The notes under the pieces are model-generated. The model made no database searches. It was given only the letters and a program-made list of their open reading frames with translations, and was not told where the DNA came from. Position numbers and translations under genes: made by a program. A DNA stretch of 64,000 nt. It comes from Slackia faecicanis. GTDB lineage: Bacteria > Actinomycetota > Coriobacteriia > Coriobacteriales > Eggerthellaceae. Positions 23,145 to 32,826 of the stretch are shown piece after piece (position 1 is the first letter of the stretch; the number at the start of each line of letters is the position of its first letter). Where the stretch lies: the NCBI RefSeq assembly GCF_003725295.1, contig NZ_QICB01000007.1:1-64000 (forward strand), written 5' to 3'.

Positions 23145-23496
23145 GGCTGCCTCCTTAGGCATGTGCATGGTGCGCCGGTTCCGTTATTTTGCGCCGATTT
23201 GACGGGGCGCGGGCCGGAAACGGCATTCGTCTCGGGGCTCATGATATACAATTGCGCCGATGTTTCCTTCGTTGCCCCGCAAAGTCTACGGACATTTTGC
23301 AAGACGGCGTTTCCGCTGTTCGCATATGGTTCGTTCCGTCCGCCTGCGCGGGCGCGCGTTCGCGCGAAGGAAGCCGCGAAGCTCCCTTTTCCCGTCGTCG
23401 CGTGCCGCGCGGCTGCGGCAAAGGGGAGCCGATTCATGTATGGGCGGCATGGTCGCGTTCGCGCCGGCCCGTGTCTCGCGAGAAGGAAGAAGGTCC
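23145..23496. other. Divergent intergenic region
   Basis: This region lies between the phospholipase-like gene and the MFS gene. Apart from a TATACA-like box near 23244 on either strand I see no paired promoter hexamers, repeat or conserved RNA. Confidence 0.4.
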
Positions 23497-24717
23497 ATGG
23501 CAATCGGCAAACTTACGAAGCAGGAGAAGAGCTGGATCATGTACGACGTGGGCAATTCGGCCTTCGTCCTGTTGTCCACCGCGCTCATCCCCGTGTATTT
23601 CAGCTCCATCGCGACCGGCAGCGTGGTGGTGGCGTGGGGTTACGCCGAAACCATCGCGTCGCTCGTGATCGCGCTGACCATGCCCGTCCTGGGCAGCCTG
23701 GCCGATTTGCGCCACATGAAGAAGAAGTTCCTCGTGGGCACGGTGGGAACGGGCGCTTTGGCCTGCTGCGCGCTGGGTTTCGCCACCGATGCGCTGCCGT
23801 TTCTGCTGATCTACATCGTGGCGTCCATCATGCTGAATTCGTCGATGGTGTTCTATGACGCGCTGCTCGTGGACGCCACCACCGACGAGCGCTACGACGA
23901 AGTGTCCAGCCAGGGCTACGCCTGGGGCTACATCGGCAGCTGCATCCCGTTCATCGCGTGCCTCGCCGTGGTGCTCGGCGGCGGCGCGATCGGCATCGAT
24001 ATCGCGCTCGGCATGAAGATCGCCTTCTTCATCACGGCGGCGTGGTGGGTGGCTTTCACCATTCCCGTGTTCAAGAACGTGCACCAGACCCACTTCAAAG
24101 ACCGCTCCGCCCACGTGGTGCGCGATGCGTTTTCGGGCCTGCTGGGAACGGTCAAGCGCATGTGGCGCACCAAATCGCTGCGCTATTTCATGCTCGCGTA
24201 TTTCTTCTACATCGACGGCGTGCACACCATCATCAAGCTGTCCACGAGCTACGGCACCGATTTGGGCATCGACGCCACGCAGCTGGTGCTGGCGCTGCTG
24301 GTGACGCAGTTCGTGGCGTTTCCTTCGGCCATTATCTACGGCCGCTTGGGCGCCAAGGTGGGCACGAAGAAGATGCTGCTCGTGGGCGTGTTCGCTTATA
24401 TGTGCATCACGCTGTTCGGCGCGTTCTTCCTGAAAAGCGCCGTGGAATTCTGGATCCTGGCGGTCATGGTGGGCCTGTTCCAGGGCGGCATCCAGGCGCT
24501 TTCGCGCTCCGAGTTCGGCAAGCTCGTTCCCAAGGAGCACGCCAACGAATACTTCGGCTTCTTCGATATCTTCGGCAAGTACGCGGCCGTCATGGGAACG
24601 TTTTTGGTCAGTGTCATCACGCAGGTCACGGGCCAGTCGAACTGGGGCGTGTTCTCCCTGGTCGTGTTGTTCATCGTGGGCTTCGTCCTTCTGCGCAAGG
24701 TGCCCGACAACGCCTAG
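23497..24717 (+). CDS. MFS transporter of the UMF1 type
   Basis: The 406-aa protein shows 12 predicted membrane segments. The opening EKSWIMYDVGNSAFVLLSTALIPVYF is typical of the UMF1/Atg22-like branch of the major facilitator superfamily. The loop 2-3 motif is LGSLADLRHMKKKFLV, and the C-terminal half has GLFQGGIQALSRSEFGKLVP, also family-typical. Substrate is unknown; amino-acid efflux is suggested for relatives. ATG 23497 is set by agaaggaagaagg. Confidence 0.85.
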   Translation: MAIGKLTKQEKSWIMYDVGNSAFVLLSTALIPVYFSSIATGSVVVAWGYAETIASLVIALTMPVLGSLADLRHMKKKFLVGTVGTGALACCALGFATDALPFLLIYIVASIMLNSSMVFYDALLVDATTDERYDEVSSQGYAWGYIGSCIPFIACLAVVLGGGAIGIDIALGMKIAFFITAAWWVAFTIPVFKNVHQTHFKDRSAHVVRDAFSGLLGTVKRMWRTKSLRYFMLAYFFYIDGVHTIIKLSTSYGTDLGIDATQLVLALLVTQFVAFPSAIIYGRLGAKVGTKKMLLVGVFAYMCITLFGAFFLKSAVEFWILAVMVGLFQGGIQALSRSEFGKLVPKEHANEYFGFFDIFGKYAAVMGTFLVSVITQVTGQSNWGVFSLVVLFIVGFVLLRKVPDNA

Positions 24718-24782
24718 CGTCCGGCCCTTCGCGAAACGCGGCGCGCCGCTTTCGGCAGCGTGTCGCCGGCATATCCGTTACG

Positions 24783-24818
24783 AAACGGCAGCGATTGAAA
24801 GGTCGCTGCCGTTTTCGT
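24783..24818 (+). terminator. Intrinsic terminator
   Basis: The 12-bp stem aaacggcagcga / tcgctgccgttt is followed by tcgtta; it separates the MFS gene from the TM2 gene. Confidence 0.8.
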
Positions 24819-24875
24819 TATAGGATGGCACCGAACCAAGACGAAATGCGGGCGCTGAAACGGAAGGAGCGCGCC

Positions 24876-25700
24876 ATGGCAGACACCGATAAGAAAAACC
24901 TGTCGCCTGCCGACGAAATAGAAGAACTGAAACGGCAGATGGAAGCGATGCATGCCCGTCTGATGGAGCTGAGCGCCGTGATGGCGCAGGATGCGCAGGA
25001 CCAGCGTGTCGACGAAAGGGCCGTGGCGGACGAAGGCGTCCGCGCGCAGGAGCCCTCGGCCGCAGAAAGTCTGGCCGCTGATGCGGCCGCGCCGTCGGCC
25101 TTTGCGGCGGATGCCGCCGATGCGGCGGTCGTGATTGAGCCGGTGGCGGCCCCCGAGCCTGCGGCCCCGGCTTCCGAGGCGGCGCAGCCGTATGCGGCCT
25201 ACGTTCCGCCTTCGGCGCCTGCTTCTTATGCGGCTTCGCAGCCTGCAGATTCCGGCGCCCCCACGCCGCCGCCCGCCTACGATGCCTCGGCCGCGAACGC
25301 TTCGCACGCCGCGGCGTCGGGGGTCGAATACGGCCAGCCCACGGGCCAGCAGGCGTATCAAAGCAACGGCTACGCGGGAGGCTACGGCGCATCGGCCCAG
25401 ACGCCCTACAGTCCTTACGGCCAGTACTACCAGCAGCCCGTGGTGCGCACGAAAGACCACGTGGCCGCGGGCTTGCTCGGCATTTTCCTGGGCACGTTCG
25501 GCATCCATAAGTTCTATCTGGGCTACAACACGTCGGGCTTCATCATGCTGGGCGTGGCCATCCTGGGCGGCCTGCTTTCGCTGGGCCTGGCCACGGGCGT
25601 GGTGTGGCTGATCGGCTTGATCGAGGGCATCATTTACCTGGTGAAAGGCCAGGTTGAATTCGAGCAGGCCTACGTATTCGGCAAACGCGAGTGGTTCTAG
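24876..25700 (+). CDS. TM2-domain protein
   Basis: The 274-aa protein has a short coiled-coil segment (about residues 10-32, EIEELKRQMEAMHARLMEL), a long Ala/Pro/Tyr-rich disordered linker, and a C-terminal TM2 domain (about 200-260). The TM2 domain has two helices around GIFLGTFGIHKFYLGY and WLIGLIEGIIYL. TM2 proteins are small membrane proteins of unknown biochemical role. ATG 24876 has a cggaaggag ribosome site. It stands alone between two terminators. Confidence 0.85.
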   Translation: MADTDKKNLSPADEIEELKRQMEAMHARLMELSAVMAQDAQDQRVDERAVADEGVRAQEPSAAESLAADAAAPSAFAADAADAAVVIEPVAAPEPAAPASEAAQPYAAYVPPSAPASYAASQPADSGAPTPPPAYDASAANASHAAASGVEYGQPTGQQAYQSNGYAGGYGASAQTPYSPYGQYYQQPVVRTKDHVAAGLLGIFLGTFGIHKFYLGYNTSGFIMLGVAILGGLLSLGLATGVVWLIGLIEGIIYLVKGQVEFEQAYVFGKREWF

Positions 25701-25724
25701 CGCCTGCGCGCGACCTCGCGGCAC

Positions 25725-25762
25725 AAAAAGGGCCTGGCGCTTTTTCGCGTTGGGCCCTTTCG
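25725..25762. terminator. Bidirectional terminator
   Basis: aaagggcc (25727-25734) pairs with ggcccttt (25753-25760), with A and T runs on both sides, between the convergent TM2 gene and thiC. Confidence 0.75.
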
Positions 25763-25785
25763 TTCGTCATGGGGAAGGCCGGCGG

Positions 25786-27087
25786 CTACAGCAGGCTCAC
25801 GCCTTCGCCGTTCATGGCGCGGTTCATCGTGCGCACCGAGCACATGGCGCCGCACATGGTGCAGGTTCTGGGGTCGGCGGGCTTGGTCGACGCCACGTAG
25901 GCCTCGGCCTTTTCGCGGTCGATCGCCTCGTCGAACATCGCGGGCCAGTCGAGGCGCTGGCGCGCCGCGGCCATGCGGTCGTCCCAATCGCGCGCGCCGG
26001 GAATGCCCTTGGCGATGTCGGCGGCATGCGCGGCGATGCGGCTCGCGATCACGCCTTCTTTCACGTCCTCGACGCTGGGCAGGCGCAGGTGCTCGGCGGG
26101 CGTGACGTAGCACAGGAAGTCGGCGCCGCTGGCGGCAGCGACTGCGCCGCCGATGGCGGAGGTGATGTGGTCGTAGCCGGGGGCGATGTCGGTCACTAGG
26201 GGGCCGAGCACATAGAAGGGCGCGTTGTGGCACAGGCGCTTTTCGATCTGCATGTTGGCGGCGATTTCGCTCAGGGCCATGTGTCCCGGGCCCTCGATCA
26301 TCACCTGCACGTCGCGCTCCCAGGCGCGCGTGGTCAGAAGGCCCAGCTCGATCAACTCGCCCACTTGGCCTGCGTCGGTGGCGTCGGCCAGGCAGCCCGG
26401 GCGCAGCGCGTCGCCGAGCGAGATGGTGACGTCGTATTCGCGCAGGATCTCGAGCAACTCGTCGTAGTGCTCGAAGAACGGGTTCTCGTTGCCGGTCATT
26501 TCCATCCAGGCATAGATCAGGCTGCCGCCGCGGCTGACGATGTTCATCTTGCGGCCGCTGCGCTTGAAGCTGTCGATGGCCTTGCGGTTGAGGCCCGCGT
26601 GGATGGTGACGAAATCGACGCCCTCTTCGGCATGGGCGCGCACCACGTCCATGAAGTCGTCGGCGGTGATGTGCGCGAGGTCTTTTTCCAGGTAGCCCAC
26701 GGCGTCGTACATGGGAACGGTGCCGATCATCGCGGGCGATTTTTCGATCAGCGCGCGGCGGAAGTCGTGCGTCTTGCCGTAATTGGACAGGTCCATGATA
26801 GCTTCGGCGCCGAACTTGAGCGCCACGTCCACCTTCTGCATCTCGCAGTCGTAATCGCGCATGTCGCCCGAAATGCCCAGGTTGACGTTGATCTTGGTGC
26901 GCAGGCCTTCGCCCACGCCGCTCGCATGCAGGTTGCGATGGTTGCGGTTCGCGGGAATGGCCGCGGTTCCTGCGGCCACGCGTGCGCGCAGGACCTCGAC
27001 GTCGATGCCTTCGTCGTGCGCGACGGTTTTCATTTCAGGCGTGACGATGCCGGCCTTGGCGGCTTCCATTTGAGTCGAATAGGTCAT
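25786..27087 (-). CDS. thiC: Phosphomethylpyrimidine synthase
   Basis: The 433-aa radical-SAM enzyme converts 5-aminoimidazole ribotide to HMP-phosphate in thiamine synthesis. Family marks are [88 protein letters not shown] and the C-terminal cluster motif CTMCGAMCS, giving the CxxCx3-4C ligands of the [4Fe-4S] centre. Length matches the short clostridial/actinobacterial form. The ribosome site ataggag precedes ATG 27087. No TPP riboswitch is visible in the upstream 300 bp. No other thi genes are adjacent. Confidence 0.97.
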   Translation of the reverse strand: MTYSTQMEAAKAGIVTPEMKTVAHDEGIDVEVLRARVAAGTAAIPANRNHRNLHASGVGEGLRTKINVNLGISGDMRDYDCEMQKVDVALKFGAEAIMDLSNYGKTHDFRRALIEKSPAMIGTVPMYDAVGYLEKDLAHITADDFMDVVRAHAEEGVDFVTIHAGLNRKAIDSFKRSGRKMNIVSRGGSLIYAWMEMTGNENPFFEHYDELLEILREYDVTISLGDALRPGCLADATDAGQVGELIELGLLTTRAWERDVQVMIEGPGHMALSEIAANMQIEKRLCHNAPFYVLGPLVTDIAPGYDHITSAIGGAVAAASGADFLCYVTPAEHLRLPSVEDVKEGVIASRIAAHAADIAKGIPGARDWDDRMAAARQRLDWPAMFDEAIDREKAEAYVASTKPADPRTCTMCGAMCSVRTMNRAMNGEGVSLL

Positions 27088-27416
27088 GCCTTGCTCCTAT
27101 CGTGTAAGCGCGGGTTCGGTTCGCCGCGCATGATGGCAATGCGACCAAGTATAGCGACGTGTCCGGCCGCGCTCGCGCGCACCTTCCTTTCTCGGCTAAA
27201 AAACAGGCGGCGACATGCTTCGTCTTGTCGCGCATGAGACGATTCCCGCTGTTTCCCGCGCTTTCATGGAGCCGCCCGGCGGCGTGGTGAAAGGCCGTTT
27301 GAACTGGGACGATGTTGCTCCGCGGCCGCGCGCGTCTTTGCGCTACACTGACAATCGTGACGCAAGAGCGTATCTATGCCACGTAGGGGAAATCCCAGAA
27401 AGGGACGGTGGTTATC
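27088..27416. other. Divergent intergenic region thiC / EF-G-like gene
   Basis: A minus-strand TATACT box (around 27152) and a plus-strand TACACT box (around 27345) could serve the two genes, both without good -35 partners. I looked for the conserved TPP-riboswitch sequences and did not find them. Confidence 0.4.
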
Positions 27417-29486
27417 ATGGCAGCTCCCGAGACCTTGCATGTCCGCAACATCGTGTTGGTCGGACAGGATGGTGCGGGCAAGACGTCATTGGCCGAGGCG
27501 ATGCTCTACATTTCCGGCCAGACTCCTCGCATGGGCACCACGCATGACGGAAAATCGTTCATGGATTACGATGCCGAGGAAATCAAGCGCAAGTTCACGA
27601 TGAGCACCTCGATCGCTCCTATCCCTTATAAAGACTACAAGATCAACTTGCTGGACACCTCGGGCCATCCCGACTTCATCGGCGACACGCTTGCCACCAT
27701 GCAGGCCGCCGAAATGGCCATGTTCGTCATCGACGCCGTGGCCGGTCCGCAGGTCATGACCGATAAGTTGTGGCGCGAAGCCGAAGGCATGCGTCTGTCG
27801 CGCTCGGTCTTCATCAACCACATCGACCGCGAAAACGCCAACTTCGACGTGATTATGGCCGCCCTGCACGCGCGCTTCGGCAGCCGCCTGGGCGCCGTCA
27901 CCATTCCCATGGGCGTCGACAAAGACTTCAAGGGCGTCATCGACGTGCTTCGCATGAAGGCCCGCTACTTCGAAGGCGAAACCGAGCGCGTCGAAGAAAT
28001 CCCCGCCGAATACGCCGCCGCGGCCGAGGCCGCCCGCGAGAAGCTGTGCGACCTGGTGGCCGAGGCCGACGAGGATCTCATGATGAAATATCTCGACGGC
28101 GACGAGCAGCTCACGCAGGAAGAGCTGGAATCGCTGTTCGATAAGGCCATCGCTCAGGAGCTGTTCATTCCCGTGTTCGTGGGCTCCACCATCATCAAGC
28201 AGGGCATCCAGGGCTTGATGGAAGATATCTGCACCTACTTCCCGCATCCTACGGCCCATGGCGCGTTCCGTCTGGCCGACGGCGGCGAAATTCGCGTGAC
28301 CAAGGGCGACCAGCAGGCCGCAGGCTTCGTGTTCAAGACGCTGTCCGACCCGTATGTGGGCCGCTTGAGCTTCGTCAAGGTGTTCTCGGGCACGTTCGCG
28401 CCGGGCGTCGAGCTGGTCAATGCGCGCACGCGCAAGAAGGAGCGCCTCGGCCACGTGTGCATCATGAAGGGCAAAGAGACCATCGACGTGAAGGGCGCCA
28501 TGGCGGGCGACATCATCGTCGTTCCCAAGCTCGCCGACACGCGCACGGGCGACACGCTGTCGCACACGGGCGATATCGCCATCGATCCGCTGCCGCTGCC
28601 CATTCCGCAGTATCCCGTGGCGATCGAGGCCGCCAATAAGAAGGAAGAGGACAAGCTGGGCACGTTCCTCGCCCGCGTGGCCGAAAACGACCCCACGGTG
28701 AGGATCGAGCGCCGCGAGGAAACGCATCAGACGGTGATCACCGCCATGGGCGAGGCCCAGGTGGAAACCATCCTGCATCGCCTGAAGGACCAGGCGGACG
28801 TCGAAGCCGTGCTGGTTCCCGTGCGCATACCGTATCGCGAGACCATCCGCGCGACGGCCGAGGCTCAGGGACGCCATAAGAAGCAGACGGGCGGCGCCGG
28901 CCAGTTCGGCGATTGCTGGCTGCGTCTCGAGCCCAATCCGGGCGCAGGCTACGAGTTCGTCGACGCCATCAAGGGCGGCGTCATTCCCGGCGGCCTGATT
29001 CCCGCGGTTGACAAGGGCGTGCAGGAGGCCATGACCGAGGGATTCTTGGCCGGGTATCCGATGGTCGACATCAAGTGCACCGTGTACGACGGCTCGTATC
29101 ATTCGGTCGACTCCAACGAAATGGCGTTCAAGACCGCCGCGCGCATCGGCTTCCGCGCCGCATGCGAGCAGGCCAAGCCCGTGCTGCTCGAGCCCATGGC
29201 CGATATGAGCATCGCGGTGGGCGAGGAATACGCCGGCGCCGTGATGGGCGATATCTCCACGCGTCGCGGCCGCATCATCGGCACCGACTCAAACGACGCG
29301 GGCGAGACCATCATTTTGGTGCGCGTGCCGTATGCCGAGGTGGTTACCTATACCAAGGATCTGCGCTCCATTTCGCGTGGCAGCGGAAGCTATTCGATCG
29401 AGCTTAACGGCTACGAGCAGGCCCCGCATGACGTGCAGGACCGCCTGGTCAAGGCTTACCAGGAGAAACGCGCCGCGGGCAACTAG
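27417..29486 (+). CDS. EF-G-like translational GTPase
   Basis: The 689-aa protein has the five-domain layout of elongation factor G: G domain (about residues 1-270, P-loop GQDGAGKTSL, G3 DTSGHPDF), domain II (about 290-375), III, IV (PYRETIRATAEAQGRHKKQTGGAGQFGDCW) and V (GDISTRRGRIIGTDS). It is the paralogue group annotated as EF-G-like protein, not the main FusA: G3 reads DTSGHPDF instead of DTPGHVDF, and the guanine-specificity motif is NHID instead of NKxD. Related paralogues act in ribosome recycling or protection, or have no assigned role. ATG 27417 is preceded by agaaaggga. No ribosomal-protein genes are nearby. Confidence 0.93.
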   Translation: MAAPETLHVRNIVLVGQDGAGKTSLAEAMLYISGQTPRMGTTHDGKSFMDYDAEEIKRKFTMSTSIAPIPYKDYKINLLDTSGHPDFIGDTLATMQAAEMAMFVIDAVAGPQVMTDKLWREAEGMRLSRSVFINHIDRENANFDVIMAALHARFGSRLGAVTIPMGVDKDFKGVIDVLRMKARYFEGETERVEEIPAEYAAAAEAAREKLCDLVAEADEDLMMKYLDGDEQLTQEELESLFDKAIAQELFIPVFVGSTIIKQGIQGLMEDICTYFPHPTAHGAFRLADGGEIRVTKGDQQAAGFVFKTLSDPYVGRLSFVKVFSGTFAPGVELVNARTRKKERLGHVCIMKGKETIDVKGAMAGDIIVVPKLADTRTGDTLSHTGDIAIDPLPLPIPQYPVAIEAANKKEEDKLGTFLARVAENDPTVRIERREETHQTVITAMGEAQVETILHRLKDQADVEAVLVPVRIPYRETIRATAEAQGRHKKQTGGAGQFGDCWLRLEPNPGAGYEFVDAIKGGVIPGGLIPAVDKGVQEAMTEGFLAGYPMVDIKCTVYDGSYHSVDSNEMAFKTAARIGFRAACEQAKPVLLEPMADMSIAVGEEYAGAVMGDISTRRGRIIGTDSNDAGETIILVRVPYAEVVTYTKDLRSISRGSGSYSIELNGYEQAPHDVQDRLVKAYQEKRAAGN

Positions 29487-29530
29487 GCTTCGTCGCCCCG
29501 CCGAAAGCCCGATCGAGGGCTCCGAACAAA

Positions 29531-29565
29531 AAAACGACCGCGCTTCGGCGCGGTCGTTTTCGTTT
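29531..29565 (+). terminator. Intrinsic terminator
   Basis: The stem aaaacgaccgcgc / gcgcggtcgtttt with a TTCG loop is followed by cgttt. Confidence 0.88.
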
Positions 29566-29711
29566 CGTTAGAGCGTTTTTGCGAAGCAGACAAGGCGATT
29601 CGCTTCGTGAAAACCGATATTTCGATGAAATGCGAAACGCGCTTCGCATTCGAGTTCGCAATCGCTTGCATTTTCGCGCATTGCGTATTCGGCGGATGCC
29701 GGCGCGCTCAT

Positions 29712-31625
29712 TTAGCGCTTGCCGCCCTTGCCGGAATAGCCGTTGCGGCCGCCGCGGCCAGGACGGAACTCGCCCTTGCCGTTTCCGCCGCCGTTACCCT
29801 TGCGGTTCTTGTCGTAGCCGCCCTTGCCGCCCTTGCCGTTCTTGGAGAACGAGCCGTTCTTCGAACCGTAGCCGCTCTTGTTGCTGCGCTGGTAGCCGTC
29901 GCGGTCGCTGCGGTTCTTGTCGTAGCCGCCCTTGCCGTTGTGCTTCTTGCCGGGCTTGCCGCCGCGACCGTCGGAGTACTGCTTGTCGGCGTACTTCTTG
30001 CCGCGACCGTTGCGGTCGTAGCCTTCGTCGTTGCGGCGGTCGTCGGAGCGGTCGTAGCGCCTGTCGCCGCGCTCGTAAGAGCCGCCCTTGCCCTTCTTGC
30101 CGTCGCGGCGCTCGTCACGGCCGCTCTTCTTGTCGCGTTTGTCGAAATCGCCGCGCTTCTTGTCGGCCTTTTTCGGGGCGTCGGGAATGTTCGGCATGTC
30201 GAACATGGCGTTGAAGGCCTCTTCGGCGGCTGCCTGGCGTTCGGCGAGCGTCGGCTTCTTCGGGCCCTTCGGGTGCTCGCGCTTCACGGGCACGTACTCT
30301 TCGCCGCGGGCCTCGGCCGCTTTCCTGCGCTTGTGGTCTTCGGCGCGCTCGATGTCGCGCTGGCGGGGCTTCTTGTTCTTGTTGCCCTTGCCCTTCTTGC
30401 CGTTGCGCTCGCGCTCCTTGCGTGCGGCCTTCTCGGCGGCCTCGGCTTCGGCTTTGGCGATCATGCGGGGGTCGGAGTCGGGCAGGGGCTCGAAGGCGTC
30501 CTTCGGAACCTTGAACTGCATGACTTCGATATCGGTGCCGATGAACTTCTGCACGCTGCGCAGCAGGTTCTTGGTGTCGGGGGTGCAGAACGACACGGCG
30601 AATCCGCCCGCGCCTGCGCGGCCGGTGCGGCCGATGCGGTGCACGTAGTCTTCGGGCATGATGGGCAGGTCGTAGTTCACGACGTAGTCGACCTCGGGCA
30701 CGTCGATGCCGCGGGCCAGGACGTCGGTGGCCACGATCACGTTCACACGGCCGTTGCGGAACGCGTCGAGCGCGCGGCTGCGCTGCGCCTGGCTGCGGTC
30801 GGCGTGGATGGCTTCGGTGGGAATGCCGATGCGCTGCAGGCGGCGGGTGCAGTTGTCCGCGCAGCCCTTGGTCTTGGTGAACACGATGACGCGCGAGCCG
30901 CCCTTTTCTTTAATAAGGGCGTTCAGCAGCTCGGGCTTCTGACGGCGCGTGGTGTTGATGACGTACTGGTCAACCTTGTCGGCGGTTTCGCCGCGCTGGG
31001 CGATCTCGACGATTTCGGGGTTGTTGAGCACCGAGAACATGGTCTGGTCCTGGCTGCGGTCGATCGTGGCCGAGAACAGCAGCGTCTGGCGCGTGTCGGG
31101 CGTGGCTTTCACGATCTGCTCGACCTGGGGCCAAAAGCCCATGTCGAGCAGGCGGTCGGCCTCGTCGAGCACGAGCACCTTCACTTCGCCCAGGTTCAGG
31201 GCGCCGCGCTCCATGAGGTCGATCAGGCGTCCGGGCGTGCCGATCGCCACGTCCAGGCCGCGCTCGAGCTTCTTGATCTGGCGGTCATAGGCCACGCCGC
31301 CCAGGAAGACGCCCACGAAATGGTGGGTGTGCTTGCCGATGGGCATGCAGGTATCGGCAATCTGGCTCGCCAGCTCGCGGGTCGGGGAGATGACCAGCAT
31401 GAAGGGGCCGCGTTCGCTTCCCTTGCGGTGGGGAAGGGTGTCCATGGAAGGCAGAGAGAACGCCGCGGTCTTGCCGGTGCCGGTCTTGGCGGCGGCGATT
31501 ACGTCGCGGCCTTCAAGGGCCAACGGAATGGCGCGTTCCTGAACGGGGGTGGGGTCGGTGTAGCCCAGGGCCTCGACGGCGGCGAGGGCGTTCTCGGACA
31601 GTCCGAGTTCGGCGAAAGTAGCTAT
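29712..31625 (-). CDS. DEAD-box ATP-dependent RNA helicase (probable ATA start)
   Basis: The 637-aa protein (counted from an ATA codon at 31625) has all helicase motifs: Q motif near GYTDPTPVQ, I AAKTGTGKT, Ia PTRELA, Ib TPGRL, II DEAD, III SAT, IV VIVFTKTK, V ATDVLARGID and VI HRIGRTGRAG. The C-terminal 230 residues are basic and low-complexity, ending in Gly/Lys/Asn/Arg repeats that probably bind RNA. No ATG, GTG or TTG lies at the conserved N-terminus. A consensus aaggag (31632-31637) sits six bases before ATA, giving (M)ATFAELGLSENAL. The nearest canonical in-frame start, TTG 31658, has no ribosome site. A minus-strand TATTAT box near 31910 would give a leader of more than 250 nt, as in cold-shock helicases. 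Confidence 0.9.
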   Translation of the reverse strand: MATFAELGLSENALAAVEALGYTDPTPVQERAIPLALEGRDVIAAAKTGTGKTAAFSLPSMDTLPHRKGSERGPFMLVISPTRELASQIADTCMPIGKHTHHFVGVFLGGVAYDRQIKKLERGLDVAIGTPGRLIDLMERGALNLGEVKVLVLDEADRLLDMGFWPQVEQIVKATPDTRQTLLFSATIDRSQDQTMFSVLNNPEIVEIAQRGETADKVDQYVINTTRRQKPELLNALIKEKGGSRVIVFTKTKGCADNCTRRLQRIGIPTEAIHADRSQAQRSRALDAFRNGRVNVIVATDVLARGIDVPEVDYVVNYDLPIMPEDYVHRIGRTGRAGAGGFAVSFCTPDTKNLLRSVQKFIGTDIEVMQFKVPKDAFEPLPDSDPRMIAKAEAEAAEKAARKERERNGKKGKGNKNKKPRQRDIERAEDHKRRKAAEARGEEYVPVKREHPKGPKKPTLAERQAAAEEAFNAMFDMPNIPDAPKKADKKRGDFDKRDKKSGRDERRDGKKGKGGSYERGDRRYDRSDDRRNDEGYDRNGRGKKYADKQYSDGRGGKPGKKHNGKGGYDKNRSDRDGYQRSNKSGYGSKNGSFSKNGKGGKGGYDKNRKGNGGGNGKGEFRPGRGGRNGYSGKGGKR

Positions 31626-32049
31626 GACAGTCTCCTTAAGTCGTGCTTCGAGCGACAAGCATGGCGGCGCGCCGCATCGAGACGCGCGCAGCAGCGCTCC
31701 GTGTGCACGGATGCTTCGTAAGGAGATTTCTGCAGACCGGATTCGCGCGCCGATGCGCGCATGGAAGATTCCGAAAGGCGAATCTCGCAATGAGGCGACG
31801 TCTCGAACGGAGCCTCGGACGAAATTCGCGCGTGCGTTTGTTGCACGCAAAGGCCGTCAAGGCTCATGGCGCAGCTGATGGCAATCGAAAAAGCTGCGAA
31901 TAATACAAAGTGGTAATTATGACGCTTTACGCGCGTTTTACATCGGGAACTTGCCCAGGATTCGAAAGCACACGCTTTGCACATGATCGAAACGGCATAA
32001 AAAGGGCCTTCCGTGCGGAAGGCCCTTTGGTCGGCGTATGCCGGATGCT
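31626..32049 (-). promoter_or_regulatory. Upstream region of the helicase gene
   Basis: No gene is convincing in this 424-bp gap. It contains the helicase ribosome site (31632-31637), a likely long 5' leader and a minus-strand -10-like TATTAT near 31910. A hairpin aaaagggccttccg / cggaaggcccttt (about 32000-32029) terminates the dimethylarginine hydrolase transcript. Confidence 0.5.
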
Positions 32050-32826
32050 TTAGAAGCGCAGGCTCAGGCAGGACAGGCCGCCGTCGACCTTGCGGTACTC
32101 GGAGGTGTCGACGACCAGGGTCTTGTAGCCCAGGTCCTGGACGGCCTTGAGGACGGTGGGATAGCCTTCGGCCACGATGACGGTGCCGTTGACCCAGATG
32201 CAGTTGGCGCCGTAGGCCTCTTCCTCGGGGACGACGATCTTGTTGTACTGGGCGAAGTCTTCCTTCTCGATGAACTCGCCGGAGACCAGCATGTTGTTGT
32301 CTTCGATGTAGTTCACGCCGGTCTTGAGGTGCAGGACCTCTTCCAGCGGAACCTCGGAGCCCTCGAGGCCCCAGCCTTCGAGGATCTCGAAGAACTGGCG
32401 GATGCCCTCTTCGTTGGTGCGGGCGGAGCGGCCGACGTAGAAGTGGTCGCCGACCATCATGACGTCGCCGCCGTCGAGGGTGCCGGGGGAGACGATGTGC
32501 TTCACATGCTCGTCGTCGAAGAAGCGGCGGACGACGGGCTCGATCTCGTTCTTCTCGCCGTTGCGGGAATCGGCGCCGGGGTTGGTGATGATGGCGCCGC
32601 AGCGGGTGATGACCGCGGGGTCTTCGACGAAGCAGCTGTCGGGGTACTCTTCAAGCGCGGGGAGCACGGTCACATCGACGCCGCACAGCTCGAGCGCATG
32701 CTCGTAGTCGTAGTGCTCTTCGATCGCGCGCTCATAGATGGGCTGGCCGAGCTCGGGCGCGCTGGTGATGCCGTTGCTCAGCGACTTGCCGGGGCGGCGG
32801 ATGATGACGTGGCTGAATTTGGTCAT
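32050..32826 (-). CDS. Dimethylarginine dimethylaminohydrolase (DDAH)
   Basis: The 258-aa pentein-fold hydrolase matches the bacterial DDAH type throughout: GITSAPELGQPIYERAIEEH, FPDS-type PDSCFVEDPAV (substrate-binding Asp/Glu), GTLDGGDVMMVGDHFYVG with the active-site His region, VLHLKTGVNYI, ANCIWVNGTVI and the C-terminal DGGLSCLSLRF with the nucleophilic Cys. DDAH converts N-methylated arginines to citrulline and methylamines; some relatives act on arginine or other guanidines. ATG 32826 is preceded by gagagga. It is divergent from an amidinotransferase gene, the other guanidino enzyme here. Confidence 0.9.
   Translation of the reverse strand: MTKFSHVIIRRPGKSLSNGITSAPELGQPIYERAIEEHYDYEHALELCGVDVTVLPALEEYPDSCFVEDPAVITRCGAIITNPGADSRNGEKNEIEPVVRRFFDDEHVKHIVSPGTLDGGDVMMVGDHFYVGRSARTNEEGIRQFFEILEGWGLEGSEVPLEEVLHLKTGVNYIEDNNMLVSGEFIEKEDFAQYNKIVVPEEEAYGANCIWVNGTVIVAEGYPTVLKAVQDLGYKTLVVDTSEYRKVDGGLSCLSLRF

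Noticed and set aside
27088-27300. TPP riboswitch upstream of thiC
   Set aside because: The conserved CUGAGA and ACCUGAUC segments are absent on the minus strand.
29607-31721. A 704-residue plus-strand frame opposite the helicase gene
   Set aside because: It is a shadow of the helicase codons, with valine/alanine/leucine repeats mirrored from the low-complexity tail, and has no ribosome site.
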